Positions 1 to 8,689 of a stretch of DNA of 64,000 nucleotides are shown in pieces. Below the pieces are notes generated by a model. It ran no database searches, was not told the DNA's origin, and worked only from the letters and a program-made list of their open reading frames with translations. Made by a program: the position numbers and the translations under genes. The number at the start of each line of letters is the position of its first letter. The first letter of the stretch is position 1. Source of the stretch: Edaphovirga cremea. GTDB taxonomy: Bacteria; Pseudomonadota; Gammaproteobacteria; Enterobacterales; Enterobacteriaceae. The DNA lies in the NCBI RefSeq assembly GCF_003332275.1, contig NZ_QOVA01000013.1, forward strand, positions 1 to 64,000, in the 5' to 3' direction.

Positions 1-637
1 GGGTAAAATAGGGATTTGCGCGGCAATGAGGAAACTCTTGCAATTGGCCTATGGAGTATTGAAGTCAGGAATGAAATTCAATGCAGAAATCCGTCTTGCC
101 AACTAAGGTGACAAGACGGTATCTTGATTGCCGATCTTCACACTAAAAGAACAACAAAATAGCCAAAGCAATCAACCAGCAAAGCTATCTTTTGAAAGCC
201 ATAAAAATCAATCTGATATCAACCAAATCTGCTCCGAACCCGTTTTTAAAACGAATATTTAGATAATTAAGTTTAATGAGATTAGATAATTAAATTTAAT
301 GAGATAGTGAATGCACTAGCGCAGTCGACAAGGAATGTCGCGGTGCAGGGTCGCGCGTACAGACCTGCCTGAAAACCTATTTAAAATACCCAGCAACGCT
401 GAAGTAATTAATATTTTACTAATAAGTTCCCAATAGCATAAATTATTTTAACGTAAGAAATACTCTGTTTTTGGGAGTATTCCGAGATAAAAATTACCCC
501 TTTTGTAAAAACGCGTAGATCAAAAGTAAATATTTATCCGTAATGATATTCAATTGCATTAGGGCTTTTATTATATGGAAATAAATGAACGATCTGCTTC
601 ACAATATTCTTGTGTAGATTATTCCTAATAGTGATAT
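1..637. other. Non-coding region upstream of dmsA
   Basis: I see no convincing gene here. The stretch holds a short stem-loop (8-bp arms CCGTCTTG/CAAGACGG at 91-98 and 112-119, no following T run), one copy of a dispersed repeat (123-252), and a 23-bp AT-rich tandem duplication (261-283 and 284-306). The rest is AT-rich. Any gene upstream ends before the window. Confidence 0.6.
123..252 (+). repeat. Dispersed intergenic repeat, copy 1
   Basis: About 130 bp that match 13833-13962 in the same orientation with scattered substitutions. Shared blocks include CTTGATTGCCGAT near the start, GCAATCAACCA and AAAGCTATCTTTTGA in the middle, and ATCAATCTGATATCAACC towards the end. Both copies lie beside non-coding DNA. 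The other copy forms the outer part of a large inverted repeat, so this looks like a partial copy of an intergenic repeat family. I cannot assign it to a named family. Confidence 0.75.
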
Positions 638-651
638 TTGATCTCCATCAA
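638..651 (+). promoter_or_regulatory. FNR box upstream of dmsA
   Basis: TTGATCTCCATCAA matches the FNR consensus TTGAT-N4-ATCAA at all ten defined positions. A weak -10-like TAATCT lies at 674-679, which would place the site near -41.5, the usual class II activating position. The ribosome binding site AAGGAG (699-704) sits 6 bases before the dmsA ATG. This predicts oxygen-repressed, FNR-activated expression of the reductase operon. Confidence 0.85.
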
Positions 652-710
652 ACTTGCTTTTTTTTAAAAGCCGTAATCTGAAGAGGTAAAAAGATAATAA
701 GGAGTCTAGC

Positions 711-3137
711 ATGTCAAAAATTTCGAAAGATTTGTTGCTTAAGGATATTTCCCGTCGGCAATTTCTGGGGACCACCACCAAAACCATGGCGGCTATTGGT
801 ATTGCCAACAGCCTGTCTCTGCCATTCTCTGCCTTTGCCTCAAGCCCTGCGGGAGCGGGTGGTGCGGCAGAAATGGTCAAACACAGCGCCTGCCTGGTGA
901 ACTGCGGCAGTCGCTGTCCATTGAAAGTAATTGTAAAAGACGACACGATAATACGAATAGAAGCAGAAGATTGCGTTAATGACAGTATATTTGGGCAGCA
1001 TCGAATTTCACCGTGTTTACGTGGACGCTCCAGTCGTTGGCGGGTATACAGTCCAGATCGGATAAAGTATCCAATGAAACGCATTGGCAAACGTGGCGAA
1101 GGGAAATTTGAACGCATAACCTGGGAAGAAGCGACATCTACCATTGCCAAAGAAATGACGCGCATTAAAGAAAAATACGGTAATGAAGCCTTCTATTATA
1201 ATTACCAATCAGGGGCTTATTACCACACGCAGGGTACCACCGTCTGGCAGCGTTTACTTAATCTGAATGGCGGTTATCTCCGTTATTACAACACCTACTC
1301 AACGGCGCAAATTAGCGTAGCGACGCCGTTTACCCACGGCGGTTATTTTGCCAGCCACTTCGATCAGGTAAAAAACTCGGATCTGGTGGTGTTCTTTGGT
1401 ATGAACCTGTCTGAAACCCGCATGTCCGGTGGCGGTCAGGTTGAGGAGATGCGGCGGGCCCTGGAACAGTCACGCGCCAAAGTTGTAATCATCGATCCGC
1501 GTTATACCGATTCTGTCATTACCGGCAATGCAGAGTGGATGCCAATCCGACCTACCACTGACGCCGCGCTGGTGGCGGGTATGGTTCACACGCTGATCGT
1601 CGAAAATCTGCTGAATGAAGAGCAGATCAATCAATACTGCGTCGGGTTTGACAGCACCACATTGCCGGAAACCGCACCGAAGAACGCCGGCTACAAAGAC
1701 TATATTCTGGGGAATGGCGACGATAAAACCGTCAAGACACCAGAATGGGCGGCAGATGTCACCGGCATACCGGCGGGACGTATCCGCCAGTTGGCGCGTG
1801 AAATTGCCAATGCCAAGGCCTGTTATATCGCCCAGGGCTGGGGGCCACAGCGCCATGCCAACGGCGAGCAATCCGTGCGGGCGATCCAGATGCTGCCTGC
1901 GCTGACCGGGCATTTTGGCCTGCCGGGAACCAACACCGGCAACTGGCCGTATGCCAAGTCTTACGGCGTGCCGAAAATCCCGGCTGGTGATAACCCCATC
2001 AAGACGGCAATCCCCTGCTATTTATGGACGGATGCCATCGCGACGCCGGAAATGTTCACCCCAACCACCTGGGGATTGAAAGAGGCAGAAAAACTCAAGA
2101 CCGGCATCAAGTTTGTGTTGAATCAGGCGGGCAATACGCTATTGAACCAGCACGGCAATATCAACCGTACCAAAAAGATCCTGGCGGACGATACCCAATG
2201 TGAAATGATTGTGGTTATCGATAACCATATGACCTCCAGCGCGAAATTCGCCGATATTCTCTTGCCTGAGACCAGTTATCTCGAGGCCGAGGATCTGGTG
2301 GATAACTCCTACGCGTCGGGTTCCAACAACTTTATGATCTCTATCCAGCCCACGGTGAAACCCATGTGGGAAGTGCGCAGCACCTACGATATCTGCGCCG
2401 ATATTGCCGGTCATTTGGGAATGCGTGAGAAGTTCACCACCGGTCTGACACAGCCGCAATGGGTCGAGAAACACTACGCCGAGATTAAAGCCAAACGTCC
2501 GCACCTGCCCGAATGGTCAGTGGCGAAACACATGGGGGTGATTGATCAGGAAATTGCCACCGATGAAGAGAGTGTTGCATTCAGCGATTTCCGCCGCTCA
2601 CCGCAGGATAATCCGCTGAAAACGCCGTCAGGCAAGATTGAGATCTACTCTGCGCGCCTTGCGGATATCGCGGCAAAATGGGTGCTGCAAGCGGACGAAA
2701 AAATTACGCCGATCCCTGAGTTTTGCCCGTCGTGGGAGTCCCACCTGGATACCGTCATGAAAGAGAAATACCCTCTGCAAATGATTGGTTTCCATACCAA
2801 AGGGCGTACCCACTCGACCTACCACCCGATTCCGCAACTGCGTGAAGCGGTGCCGGATGAGATCTGGATTAACCCGATGGATGCGCAGGCGCGCGGTCTG
2901 CAAGCGGGGGATGTGGTGCGGGTCTACAACGATCGCGGCATCATCGAGATCAAAACCAAACTCACCCACCGTATCGCCCCAGGCGTGGTCGGGGTACCTC
3001 AGGGGGCGTGGGAACAGGTCAATGCCGAAGGTGTCGATATTGGCGGCTGTATCAATACGCTGACTCACCACCGGCCTTCGCCGCTGGCTAAAGGCAATCC
3101 ACAGCACACCAATCTTGTCGAAATCAGAAAGGCATAA
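711..3137 (+). CDS. dmsA: DmsA/YnfE-type molybdopterin oxidoreductase, catalytic subunit
   Basis: Catalytic subunit of a DMSO-reductase-family enzyme (808 aa, the usual DmsA/YnfE length) that reduces S- or N-oxides using quinol electrons passed through DmsB and DmsC. The N-terminus has a twin-arginine signal (S-R15-R16-Q-F-L), so it is exported folded with its cofactor. Cysteines C61-x3-C65-x3-C69-x32-C102 form the [4Fe-4S] motif of the family, and S197 in a YNTYS context is the likely Mo ligand by family analogy. The C-terminal part has the molybdopterin dinucleotide-binding domain (WINPMDAQARGLQAGD). It is the first gene of dmsABC, 15 bp before dmsB, with a perfect FNR box upstream. Substrate (DMSO, TMAO, selenate) cannot be decided from sequence. 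Confidence 0.93.
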   Translation: MSKISKDLLLKDISRRQFLGTTTKTMAAIGIANSLSLPFSAFASSPAGAGGAAEMVKHSACLVNCGSRCPLKVIVKDDTIIRIEAEDCVNDSIFGQHRISPCLRGRSSRWRVYSPDRIKYPMKRIGKRGEGKFERITWEEATSTIAKEMTRIKEKYGNEAFYYNYQSGAYYHTQGTTVWQRLLNLNGGYLRYYNTYSTAQISVATPFTHGGYFASHFDQVKNSDLVVFFGMNLSETRMSGGGQVEEMRRALEQSRAKVVIIDPRYTDSVITGNAEWMPIRPTTDAALVAGMVHTLIVENLLNEEQINQYCVGFDSTTLPETAPKNAGYKDYILGNGDDKTVKTPEWAADVTGIPAGRIRQLAREIANAKACYIAQGWGPQRHANGEQSVRAIQMLPALTGHFGLPGTNTGNWPYAKSYGVPKIPAGDNPIKTAIPCYLWTDAIATPEMFTPTTWGLKEAEKLKTGIKFVLNQAGNTLLNQHGNINRTKKILADDTQCEMIVVIDNHMTSSAKFADILLPETSYLEAEDLVDNSYASGSNNFMISIQPTVKPMWEVRSTYDICADIAGHLGMREKFTTGLTQPQWVEKHYAEIKAKRPHLPEWSVAKHMGVIDQEIATDEESVAFSDFRRSPQDNPLKTPSGKIEIYSARLADIAAKWVLQADEKITPIPEFCPSWESHLDTVMKEKYPLQMIGFHTKGRTHSTYHPIPQLREAVPDEIWINPMDAQARGLQAGDVVRVYNDRGIIEIKTKLTHRIAPGVVGVPQGAWEQVNAEGVDIGGCINTLTHHRPSPLAKGNPQHTNLVEIRKA

Positions 3138-3152
3138 GGGAGATAACAAATT

Positions 3153-3770
3153 ATGACGCAATATGGATTTTTTGTTGACTCATCCAGATGCTCGGGTTGC
3201 AAGACCTGTCAGGTCAGTTGCAAAGACAAGAAGGATTTGGATGTGGGACCGAAACTGCGCCGGGTTTACGAGTACGGCGGTGGCAGTTGGATTAAGGAGG
3301 GCAATGCGTGGATTGACAACACCTTTGGCTACTATCTCTCCATTGCCTGTAATCACTGCGATGAGCCGACCTGCGTGCAGGGGTGTCCGACGGGCGCGAT
3401 GCATAAGCGCAAAGAGGACGGGCTGGTGGTGGTGAATGAGGATCTCTGCGTTGGCTGCCGCTACTGTGAACTGCGTTGCCCTTACGGCGCGCCGCAATTC
3501 GACAGTACGAGGAAGATTATGCTCAAGTGCGACGGCTGCTATGACCGGCTCGAGCAGGGACTACGGCCAATTTGTGTCGATTCCTGTCCGCAGCGCGCGC
3601 TGGATTTTGGCGAAATCACCGAGCTACGGGCGAAATACGGCAGTGAGAATGAGATCGCACCGTTACCCAGCGCACGGTTTACCAAACCGAATCTGATTGT
3701 CAAGGCCCACCCTTGCGCGCGCCCTTCTGGCGACAGAGAGGGTGCCACTCAGAATCCACAGGAGGTGTAG
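3153..3770 (+). CDS. dmsB: DmsB/YnfG-type iron-sulfur electron-transfer subunit
   Basis: 205-aa ferredoxin-like subunit that relays electrons from the membrane anchor to the molybdenum subunit. Four cysteine clusters are visible in order: CSGCKTCQVSC, CNHCDEPTCVQGCP, CVGCRYCELRCP and CDGCYDRLEQG..CVDSCP, the standard set for four [4Fe-4S] clusters. There is no signal peptide of its own. DmsB-type subunits are exported by hitch-hiking on the Tat signal of DmsA. The stop codon lies one base before the dmsC ATG, so the two are translationally coupled. Confidence 0.93.
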   Translation: MTQYGFFVDSSRCSGCKTCQVSCKDKKDLDVGPKLRRVYEYGGGSWIKEGNAWIDNTFGYYLSIACNHCDEPTCVQGCPTGAMHKRKEDGLVVVNEDLCVGCRYCELRCPYGAPQFDSTRKIMLKCDGCYDRLEQGLRPICVDSCPQRALDFGEITELRAKYGSENEIAPLPSARFTKPNLIVKAHPCARPSGDREGATQNPQEV

Positions 3771-3771
3771 C

Positions 3772-4551
3772 ATGCATGAACTCCCTTTGGTCTTTTTTAC
3801 CGTTCTTTCGCAGTCTGCGGTAGGCGCGTTTGTGCTGTTGTATATCAGCTATCGCCTCGCACAAATCAATGAACGCCAACTGGCAATCGGTCTGACCGCC
3901 GCCATGGTGGTGTTTATTGTCGGTCTGCTGCTTGGAACATTCCACGTAGGCCAGCCGCTGCGCGCATTCAATATGCTGCTGGGGGTGGGTCGTTCACCCA
4001 TGAGCAATGAAATCGTCCTTTCAGGCGTTTTTGGTCTGTTTGGCTGTTTGACGGCGCTTGGCATGCTGTTGAATAAAGGCACCGCCAGACTGCATCAAAT
4101 CCTGGCTATGATTACTGTAGTCGTGGGGATCGCGTTTGTGGTGTCGATTCCAGCGGTGTATCAGTTGGATACGGTGCCAGCCTGGAATTCATCGTTCACC
4201 AGTGGATTTATGATGCTGACGGTGTTGATTGGCGGTGGTGCGCTGGCCGCGCTATTTGGTGCCTGGCGTATTGGCCTGCCACTGAGTTGCGCTGCGATAG
4301 TGATTTCACTGGCCATGCGGGCGAATGCGGCTGGCGAGCTGTTTATGGCTGACGCCACGCTGGCGGGTGCGCAAACCAGTTGGTTCACGGTTCAGGCGGT
4401 GTTGATGATTGGCGTGTTGGCGCTGGGGCTGTTTTTTGCACTGCGCCGCTCTGGTGGCAAAATGCTGCTGGCAACCTGTGCCTCGCTGGCGATCGTTGGC
4501 GAACTGCTCGGGCGAATTGCTTTCTATAACTTGTGGTCCGTGGCGATGTGA
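3772..4551 (+). CDS. dmsC: DmsC/YnfH-type membrane anchor subunit
   Basis: 259-aa polytopic membrane protein of the DmsC family, which anchors DmsAB and oxidises menaquinol. About eight hydrophobic segments can be seen. I chose the ATG at 3772 because a strong site, GGAGGTG (3761-3767), precedes it. The frame is open further upstream, but that part overlaps dmsB and lacks hydrophobic character. It starts 1 bp after the dmsB stop and is followed at once by a strong terminator, so it ends the main transcription unit. Confidence 0.9.
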   Translation: MHELPLVFFTVLSQSAVGAFVLLYISYRLAQINERQLAIGLTAAMVVFIVGLLLGTFHVGQPLRAFNMLLGVGRSPMSNEIVLSGVFGLFGCLTALGMLLNKGTARLHQILAMITVVVGIAFVVSIPAVYQLDTVPAWNSSFTSGFMMLTVLIGGGALAALFGAWRIGLPLSCAAIVISLAMRANAAGELFMADATLAGAQTSWFTVQAVLMIGVLALGLFFALRRSGGKMLLATCASLAIVGELLGRIAFYNLWSVAM

Positions 4552-4556
4552 TATGA

Positions 4557-4586
4557 CAGGCTCGCTGCGGCGAGCCTGCTTTTTTT
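4557..4586 (+). terminator. Rho-independent terminator after dmsC
   Basis: Perfect 9-bp stem CAGGCTCGC/GCGAGCCTG (4557-4565 and 4570-4578) with a TGCG tetraloop, followed by a run of seven T (4580-4586). It separates dmsABC from the chaperone gene. Confidence 0.93.
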
Positions 4587-4620
4587 AGTGGGGGTTATTT
4601 TTCTATGGAGGTGATTTTCA

Positions 4621-5220
4621 ATGGGGATTAATGTGCAACATGTGGCGCTCTTGCCCAGAACGCTGGGTTCCCTGTTCTATTTCTCGCCGTCCCAGGCGCA
4701 CATTTATCAACTGCTCCACGGGCTTGAGGGCGTCGTTAACCTGTTTGATTGGCGTGACAATACCGCGATTGAACGGATATTGCGTGAAATGACGATACCG
4801 CCGCAAAGCGATCTCAGCTATCAGTTCTCTGTGCTGTTTGAGGGGCAGGGGATAATGGTTGCACCGCCGTGGGGAGCGGTCTATCTCGATAAAGACGGGT
4901 TGTTGATGTCGGAATCGACCATGAGATACCGGGCTTTTCTGGCGGATAACCAATTACTCTTCAATTCGGGCATGAATGAACCGGAAGATCAGTTTGGGCT
5001 GATGTTACTGGCATTGGCGCAACTGCTGGAGCAAGAACGGCTCGATGCCGCACAGGAACTGCTTGAGCAGCATCTGTTGACGTGGTCTGCGTTCTACCTG
5101 CAACGTCTACAGCAGAACGAAATCAGTCCTTGCTATGCGTCACTTGCCGAGATCGCCACGCTGTTTCTGGCTGAGTTGCGCAATGACATCAGCTTTGGAC
5201 GCATAGACGCCAACGCGTAA
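4621..5220 (+). CDS. dmsD: DmsD/TorD-family redox-enzyme maturation chaperone
   Basis: 199-aa all-helical cytoplasmic chaperone of the TorD/DmsD (NarJ-like) family. These bind the Tat signal of the molybdenum subunit and hold back export until the cofactor is inserted. The conserved family region is seen as NEPEDQFGLMLLALAQLL, with acidic residues matching the E-P-x-D-H motif. The start is set by GGAGGTGAT (4607-4615), an almost ideal Shine-Dalgarno site 5 bases before the ATG. It lies 69 bp after dmsC and beyond a terminator, so it gets either read-through or its own weak transcript, while the strong ribosome site may compensate. Confidence 0.88.
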   Translation: MGINVQHVALLPRTLGSLFYFSPSQAHIYQLLHGLEGVVNLFDWRDNTAIERILREMTIPPQSDLSYQFSVLFEGQGIMVAPPWGAVYLDKDGLLMSESTMRYRAFLADNQLLFNSGMNEPEDQFGLMLLALAQLLEQERLDAAQELLEQHLLTWSAFYLQRLQQNEISPCYASLAEIATLFLAELRNDISFGRIDANA

Positions 5221-5227
5221 ATCAGTT

Positions 5228-5253
5228 ATCAGGCCGGAACCTCCCGGCCTGAT
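5228..5253. terminator. Bidirectional terminator between dmsD and lgoD
   Basis: Perfect 10-bp stem ATCAGGCCGG/CCGGCCTGAT (5228-5237 and 5244-5253) with a 6-base loop, in the 50-bp gap between the converging dmsD and lgoD genes. The T run is poor on both sides, so efficiency is uncertain. Confidence 0.7.
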
Positions 5254-5270
5254 CTTCATTGCAGTGCCAA

Positions 5271-6302
5271 TCAAAACTGAATCACCCCTTTTATCAGCGA
5301 CCTGTTTTTTACCACGTCAGTTTCATAGTCATTGGCGAGGGTGTTGAAATCAAAATAATGCGTGAGCATCATATCAGCAGATAATTTCCCTTCCGCCATC
5401 AGGCGGCTGACCTTGGCGAAGTCTTCATGAGTGGCATTGCGGCTGCCCATCATGGTGGTCTCTTTTTTATGGAAATCGGGGTCCGGGAAACTGAGATCGC
5501 CCTTGAATAAGCCGACAAACACAATGCTGCCGCCATGGCGAATCAAATTAACGGTATTATTCATCGCATGTTGATTACCGGTGGCATCAATCACTTTTTC
5601 TGGCAGCATGCCGGAAAACTGTTGTCGCAGATTCTGTTCGAATCCCGCTTCGGAAGGATCCAACGTCGCAATAGCCAGTTTCTCTGCCACATGGCGGCGG
5701 CGCTCTTCGCTGGTATCGGCCATCACGACGCGTGCGCCATCGGCTTTGGCAATGGCTGCAACGCCGAGACCAATCGGACCTGCGCCTACCACCAGAACAT
5801 GCTCGTGGGCTTGCACCGCTGCACGACGCAAGGCGTGGGCACTGATGGCAAAAGGCTCAATCAGCGCGGCAGAAATGGGATCAACATCATCAACAATTAA
5901 AAGATTGCTCACCGGAACGCAGAGATACTCACTGAATCCCCCATCCTGATGTACGCCGATAACGGAAATATTCTCACAACAGTTGGTCTTGCCCACCCGG
6001 CAGGAATTGCAGTGCTGGCAGGCGACATAAGGAATAACACTGACCCGTTGCCCTGCTTGCAAATGATGGGCGCTATTTCCCAGCGTAACGACCTCACCGC
6101 AAATTTCATGGCCCAACACCCGGGGATAATTAAAGAAAGGTTGATTACCGGCCCAGGCATGAATATCCGTACCACAAATCCCAACGTTCATTACGCGAAT
6201 CAACGCCTCATTTTCCTTGGGCACGGGTAGCTCGCGTTGCCGGTAAACCAGCCTGGTCGGTTCTTCGCAAATCAGCGTTTTCATGGTGTGTATAGGGTTC
6301 AT
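5271..6302 (-). CDS. lgoD: L-galactonate 5-dehydrogenase (zinc MDR family)
   Basis: 343-aa zinc-dependent medium-chain dehydrogenase closely resembling E. coli LgoD (YjjN), which oxidises L-galactonate to D-tagaturonate with NAD+. The catalytic-zinc region GICGTDIHAW and GHEICGEV is present, with a four-cysteine structural-zinc lobe (CQHCNSCRVGKTNCC) and the Rossmann glycines VVGAGPIGLG. Long stretches such as DATGNQHAMNNTVNLIRHGG agree with my memory of the E. coli protein. The start at 6302 is preceded by GAGGA at the right distance. It is divergent from the lgoR-like regulator, as in E. coli. No LgoT-type transporter lies beside it. Confidence 0.88.
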   Translation of the reverse strand: MNPIHTMKTLICEEPTRLVYRQRELPVPKENEALIRVMNVGICGTDIHAWAGNQPFFNYPRVLGHEICGEVVTLGNSAHHLQAGQRVSVIPYVACQHCNSCRVGKTNCCENISVIGVHQDGGFSEYLCVPVSNLLIVDDVDPISAALIEPFAISAHALRRAAVQAHEHVLVVGAGPIGLGVAAIAKADGARVVMADTSEERRRHVAEKLAIATLDPSEAGFEQNLRQQFSGMLPEKVIDATGNQHAMNNTVNLIRHGGSIVFVGLFKGDLSFPDPDFHKKETTMMGSRNATHEDFAKVSRLMAEGKLSADMMLTHYFDFNTLANDYETDVVKNRSLIKGVIQF

Positions 6303-6442
6303 AAAAAGTCCTCAAGATGGGTGGACTCTTTTATTAAATAAAAAAGCAGACCATAGATAAATTACCGCCTCCATTTGTGCGTTGGCTCCGAGTATTCAGC
6401 TTTAAATTGGCTTTAAATGCAAAAAACAAAAAGGGAATCGTG

Positions 6443-7348
6443 ATGAGCAGAACGCAAAACCTACGGCACAATGTCATCAACCAAATGATCGATGGAATAA
6501 GCAAAGGTCATATTCTCTCACCGCTCCCTTCCCAGGCGGCGCTGGCAGAAATGTACGGAATTAGCCGTACAACGGTGAATCACACGCTGAACTATCTGCA
6601 TGAGCAAGGTGTGCTGGAAAAAGTAAACTCCCACTATCTTATTGTGCGTGCGCCTGATGAGAGCGACGGATTCGACAGCGTCAGCAAACCGCTTGAGGAG
6701 CAGACGTGCATTTTTGAACGTGCATTCTTCCATATGATTAATCAGCGTAAACTGCGGGCGGGGGATAGTTTTACCGAACTGCAACTGGCCCGGGAAGCAA
6801 TGGTCAGCCCGATCGTGGTGCGTGAATTCCTGTTGCGGTTCTGTCGTTATGATCTGATCGAAAGTGTTCGTCGTGGGCAGTGGCGGATGAAAAAATTCGA
6901 TCAGGATTATGCTGAGAAGCTGTTTGAACTGCGGGAAATGCTTGAAACCCATGCGCTGAATAAGTTTATGAATTTACCGCCAGAAGATGAACGTTGGTTA
7001 CAGGCCAAAGAGTTGCTTGACCGGCACCGTCAATTCCGTCACACCATAAGCGACAACTACCGCATGTTTTCGCAACTCGATCAGGCATTTCATACCCTGA
7101 TTCTCTCGGCTGCCGCCAATCCGTTCTTCAATCAATCCCTTGAAATTATCTCTGTTATTTTTCACTTTCATTATCAGTGGGATGAGCGCGATCTCAAGCA
7201 ACGTAATATTATCGCTACCGATGAACACATGGCGATATTGAGTGCGTTGATCTGCCGTAACGACCTCAATGCGATGCGTGAGATGCGCCGACATCTTGAT
7301 ACGGCGAAGGAATCCATGATGCATTCCATAAGTCAGTATGCGGATTAA
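6443..7348 (+). CDS. lgoR: GntR-family regulator LgoR-like
   Basis: 301-aa protein like E. coli LgoR (YjjM), regulator of L-galactonate use. Residues 1-65 form a GntR winged helix (LPSQAALAEMYGISRTTVNHTLNYL). A second winged-helix-like block and an all-helical FCD-type effector domain follow (LFELREMLETHALNKF, then FSQLDQAFHTLILSAAANPFF). The ATG at 6443 is preferred over an in-frame start 66 bases upstream because AAGGGA lies just before it and the E. coli homologue begins with the same MSR-x-QNLRHNVINQ. It is divergent from lgoD across 140 bp that should hold its operator. Confidence 0.87.
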   Translation: MSRTQNLRHNVINQMIDGISKGHILSPLPSQAALAEMYGISRTTVNHTLNYLHEQGVLEKVNSHYLIVRAPDESDGFDSVSKPLEEQTCIFERAFFHMINQRKLRAGDSFTELQLAREAMVSPIVVREFLLRFCRYDLIESVRRGQWRMKKFDQDYAEKLFELREMLETHALNKFMNLPPEDERWLQAKELLDRHRQFRHTISDNYRMFSQLDQAFHTLILSAAANPFFNQSLEIISVIFHFHYQWDERDLKQRNIIATDEHMAILSALICRNDLNAMREMRRHLDTAKESMMHSISQYAD

Positions 7349-8067
7349 TGGGAATTGTTAAGAAAATGAGAACGGACTGGCGGTTTGTATAGGTGAGAAA
7401 TATCTGTTTTCTGCGCGTGATGTTACTCACTTTTAGCCGGTTGCTTGCCTAATAGATTAAATTTGTTTGTTTTTTATTCGATGGCCTTGATTTTTGTTGA
7501 AGAATTTTCCGATTCGTTTCGAACGTTATATCTTTGAACGTGAATTTAATTTACATCAAAAAAGCAGATTTGCCCGATCCAGCGTAAATTTGTTGAAAGT
7601 ACAAATGTGAATAATTTTGCAAAAAACGATAACTATTTTGTCAATCAAAAAACGTCATTGCCTGATTCCTGCTTTTTTTAATTACCTATAGGGTTATTGC
7701 CTGGTAAAAAATGTGTCACTCTTGTTTTATTGATAACTATCAAGGAATATTTTAATTTTATTAAACTTCATATATATTATCCCCCTCAAAATAAATCATT
7801 GACTTTCATGATTTTTTCGACATTAAACTCTGATAATGTATGAATAAGCTGGATCTCCTAAAAATTTGTCATAGGTAGGGTAATCCGTTGGAAAATAGAG
7901 CGTATTGCGAATTGTCCTAGAGCATGAAATGATGATATGACTCTCAGGATAAATGCGGGAAACGTTCAGGGAGTTGCAACACCAATACAAAAAAATCACA
8001 GGACTCAGCGATAAATAAATAGTTATCGTTGCATATATGCATTAATAATTTTAATGGAATAAAGATT
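7349..8067. other. Long AT-rich leader of the first fimbrial operon
   Basis: About 720 bp with no supported gene. It is strongly AT-rich, as is common upstream of fimbrial operons that bind H-NS and similar proteins. Promoter-like hexamers occur (for example TTGACT at 7799-7804 and TGATAAT at 7831-7837) but are not spaced as a clear pair. I looked for the paired inverted repeats of a fim-type invertible switch and found none. Confidence 0.5.
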
Positions 8068-8622
8068 ATGATGAAAATTAAACAAACATCTGCACTTATT
8101 GCTGCCGTTGTCGGGATAACTTTTGCTGGTTCTGCGCTGGCTGCTGATGGCACCATCACTATTAACGGCCAGATCACCGACACCACATGTAGCATTAGCG
8201 TGAATGGCGGTAACAACAATGCGAGCTTAATATTACCAACCGTTTCAACAACAGCATTACCCACATTGGGTAGTGTGGCTGGTGCAACGCCTTATAGTAT
8301 CGCTTTAACTGGATGTACGGGAGCAGTGCTGAACAGTGCCGGCACGTTCTATGAAGTGGGTAACAGGGTTGACCTGGCTTCAGGACGCTTGAATAGCATC
8401 GGTACGGCCTCTAATGTGCATGTGGAATTACTCAATGCCGATCTGGAAGTCATCAAGATCGGCGGGACTCGCGCCGAGCAACATATTCTGCCCATTGATA
8501 TTTCAACCGGTGACGGTTCTGGCACCATGAATTTCTATGCCCGTTACTATGCAACTGATATGACAGGCGCCACTGCCGGTAATGTCGAAACTCAAGTTGA
8601 TTACAGCATCGTTTACGATTAA
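8068..8622 (+). CDS. Fimbrial major subunit (FimA/type 1 pilin family), operon 1
   Basis: 184-aa pilin. It has a Sec signal peptide (cleavage expected after SALA, residue 25), the pilin cysteine pair (TTCSISV and TGCTGAV), a G-rich donor-strand region and the family C-terminal pattern ending in YSIVYD. The chaperone caps it in the periplasm and it polymerises through the outer-membrane usher. I chose the first of two tandem ATGs; the second at 8071 is equally possible. It opens a pilin-chaperone-usher-adhesin operon and is followed by a hairpin that probably limits read-through, which would keep pilin in excess over the assembly proteins. Confidence 0.9.
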   Translation: MMKIKQTSALIAAVVGITFAGSALAADGTITINGQITDTTCSISVNGGNNNASLILPTVSTTALPTLGSVAGATPYSIALTGCTGAVLNSAGTFYEVGNRVDLASGRLNSIGTASNVHVELLNADLEVIKIGGTRAEQHILPIDISTGDGSGTMNFYARYYATDMTGATAGNVETQVDYSIVYD

Positions 8623-8630
8623 GTAAATGA

Positions 8631-8661
8631 AAATGGGGTGAAAGGATCTCTCACCCCATTT
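8631..8661 (+). terminator. Intra-operon hairpin after pilin gene 1
   Basis: Perfect 11-bp stem AAATGGGGTGA/TCACCCCATTT (8631-8641 and 8651-8661) with a 9-base loop, between the major pilin and the chaperone. There is no long T run directly after it, so it is better read as a partial terminator or 3'-end stabiliser that gives high pilin and lower chaperone/usher message. Confidence 0.8.
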
Positions 8662-8689
8662 AGTCATAAGATTTTTCAGGATTAAAATC

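Noticed and set aside
91-119. Stem-loop CCGTCTTG/CAAGACGG as a terminator of an upstream gene
   Set aside because: No T run follows and no upstream gene is visible in the window, so the role cannot be supported.
7349-8067. Possible fim-type invertible promoter switch
   Set aside because: No pair of inverted repeats flanks a promoter-sized segment, and no tyrosine recombinase gene is nearby.
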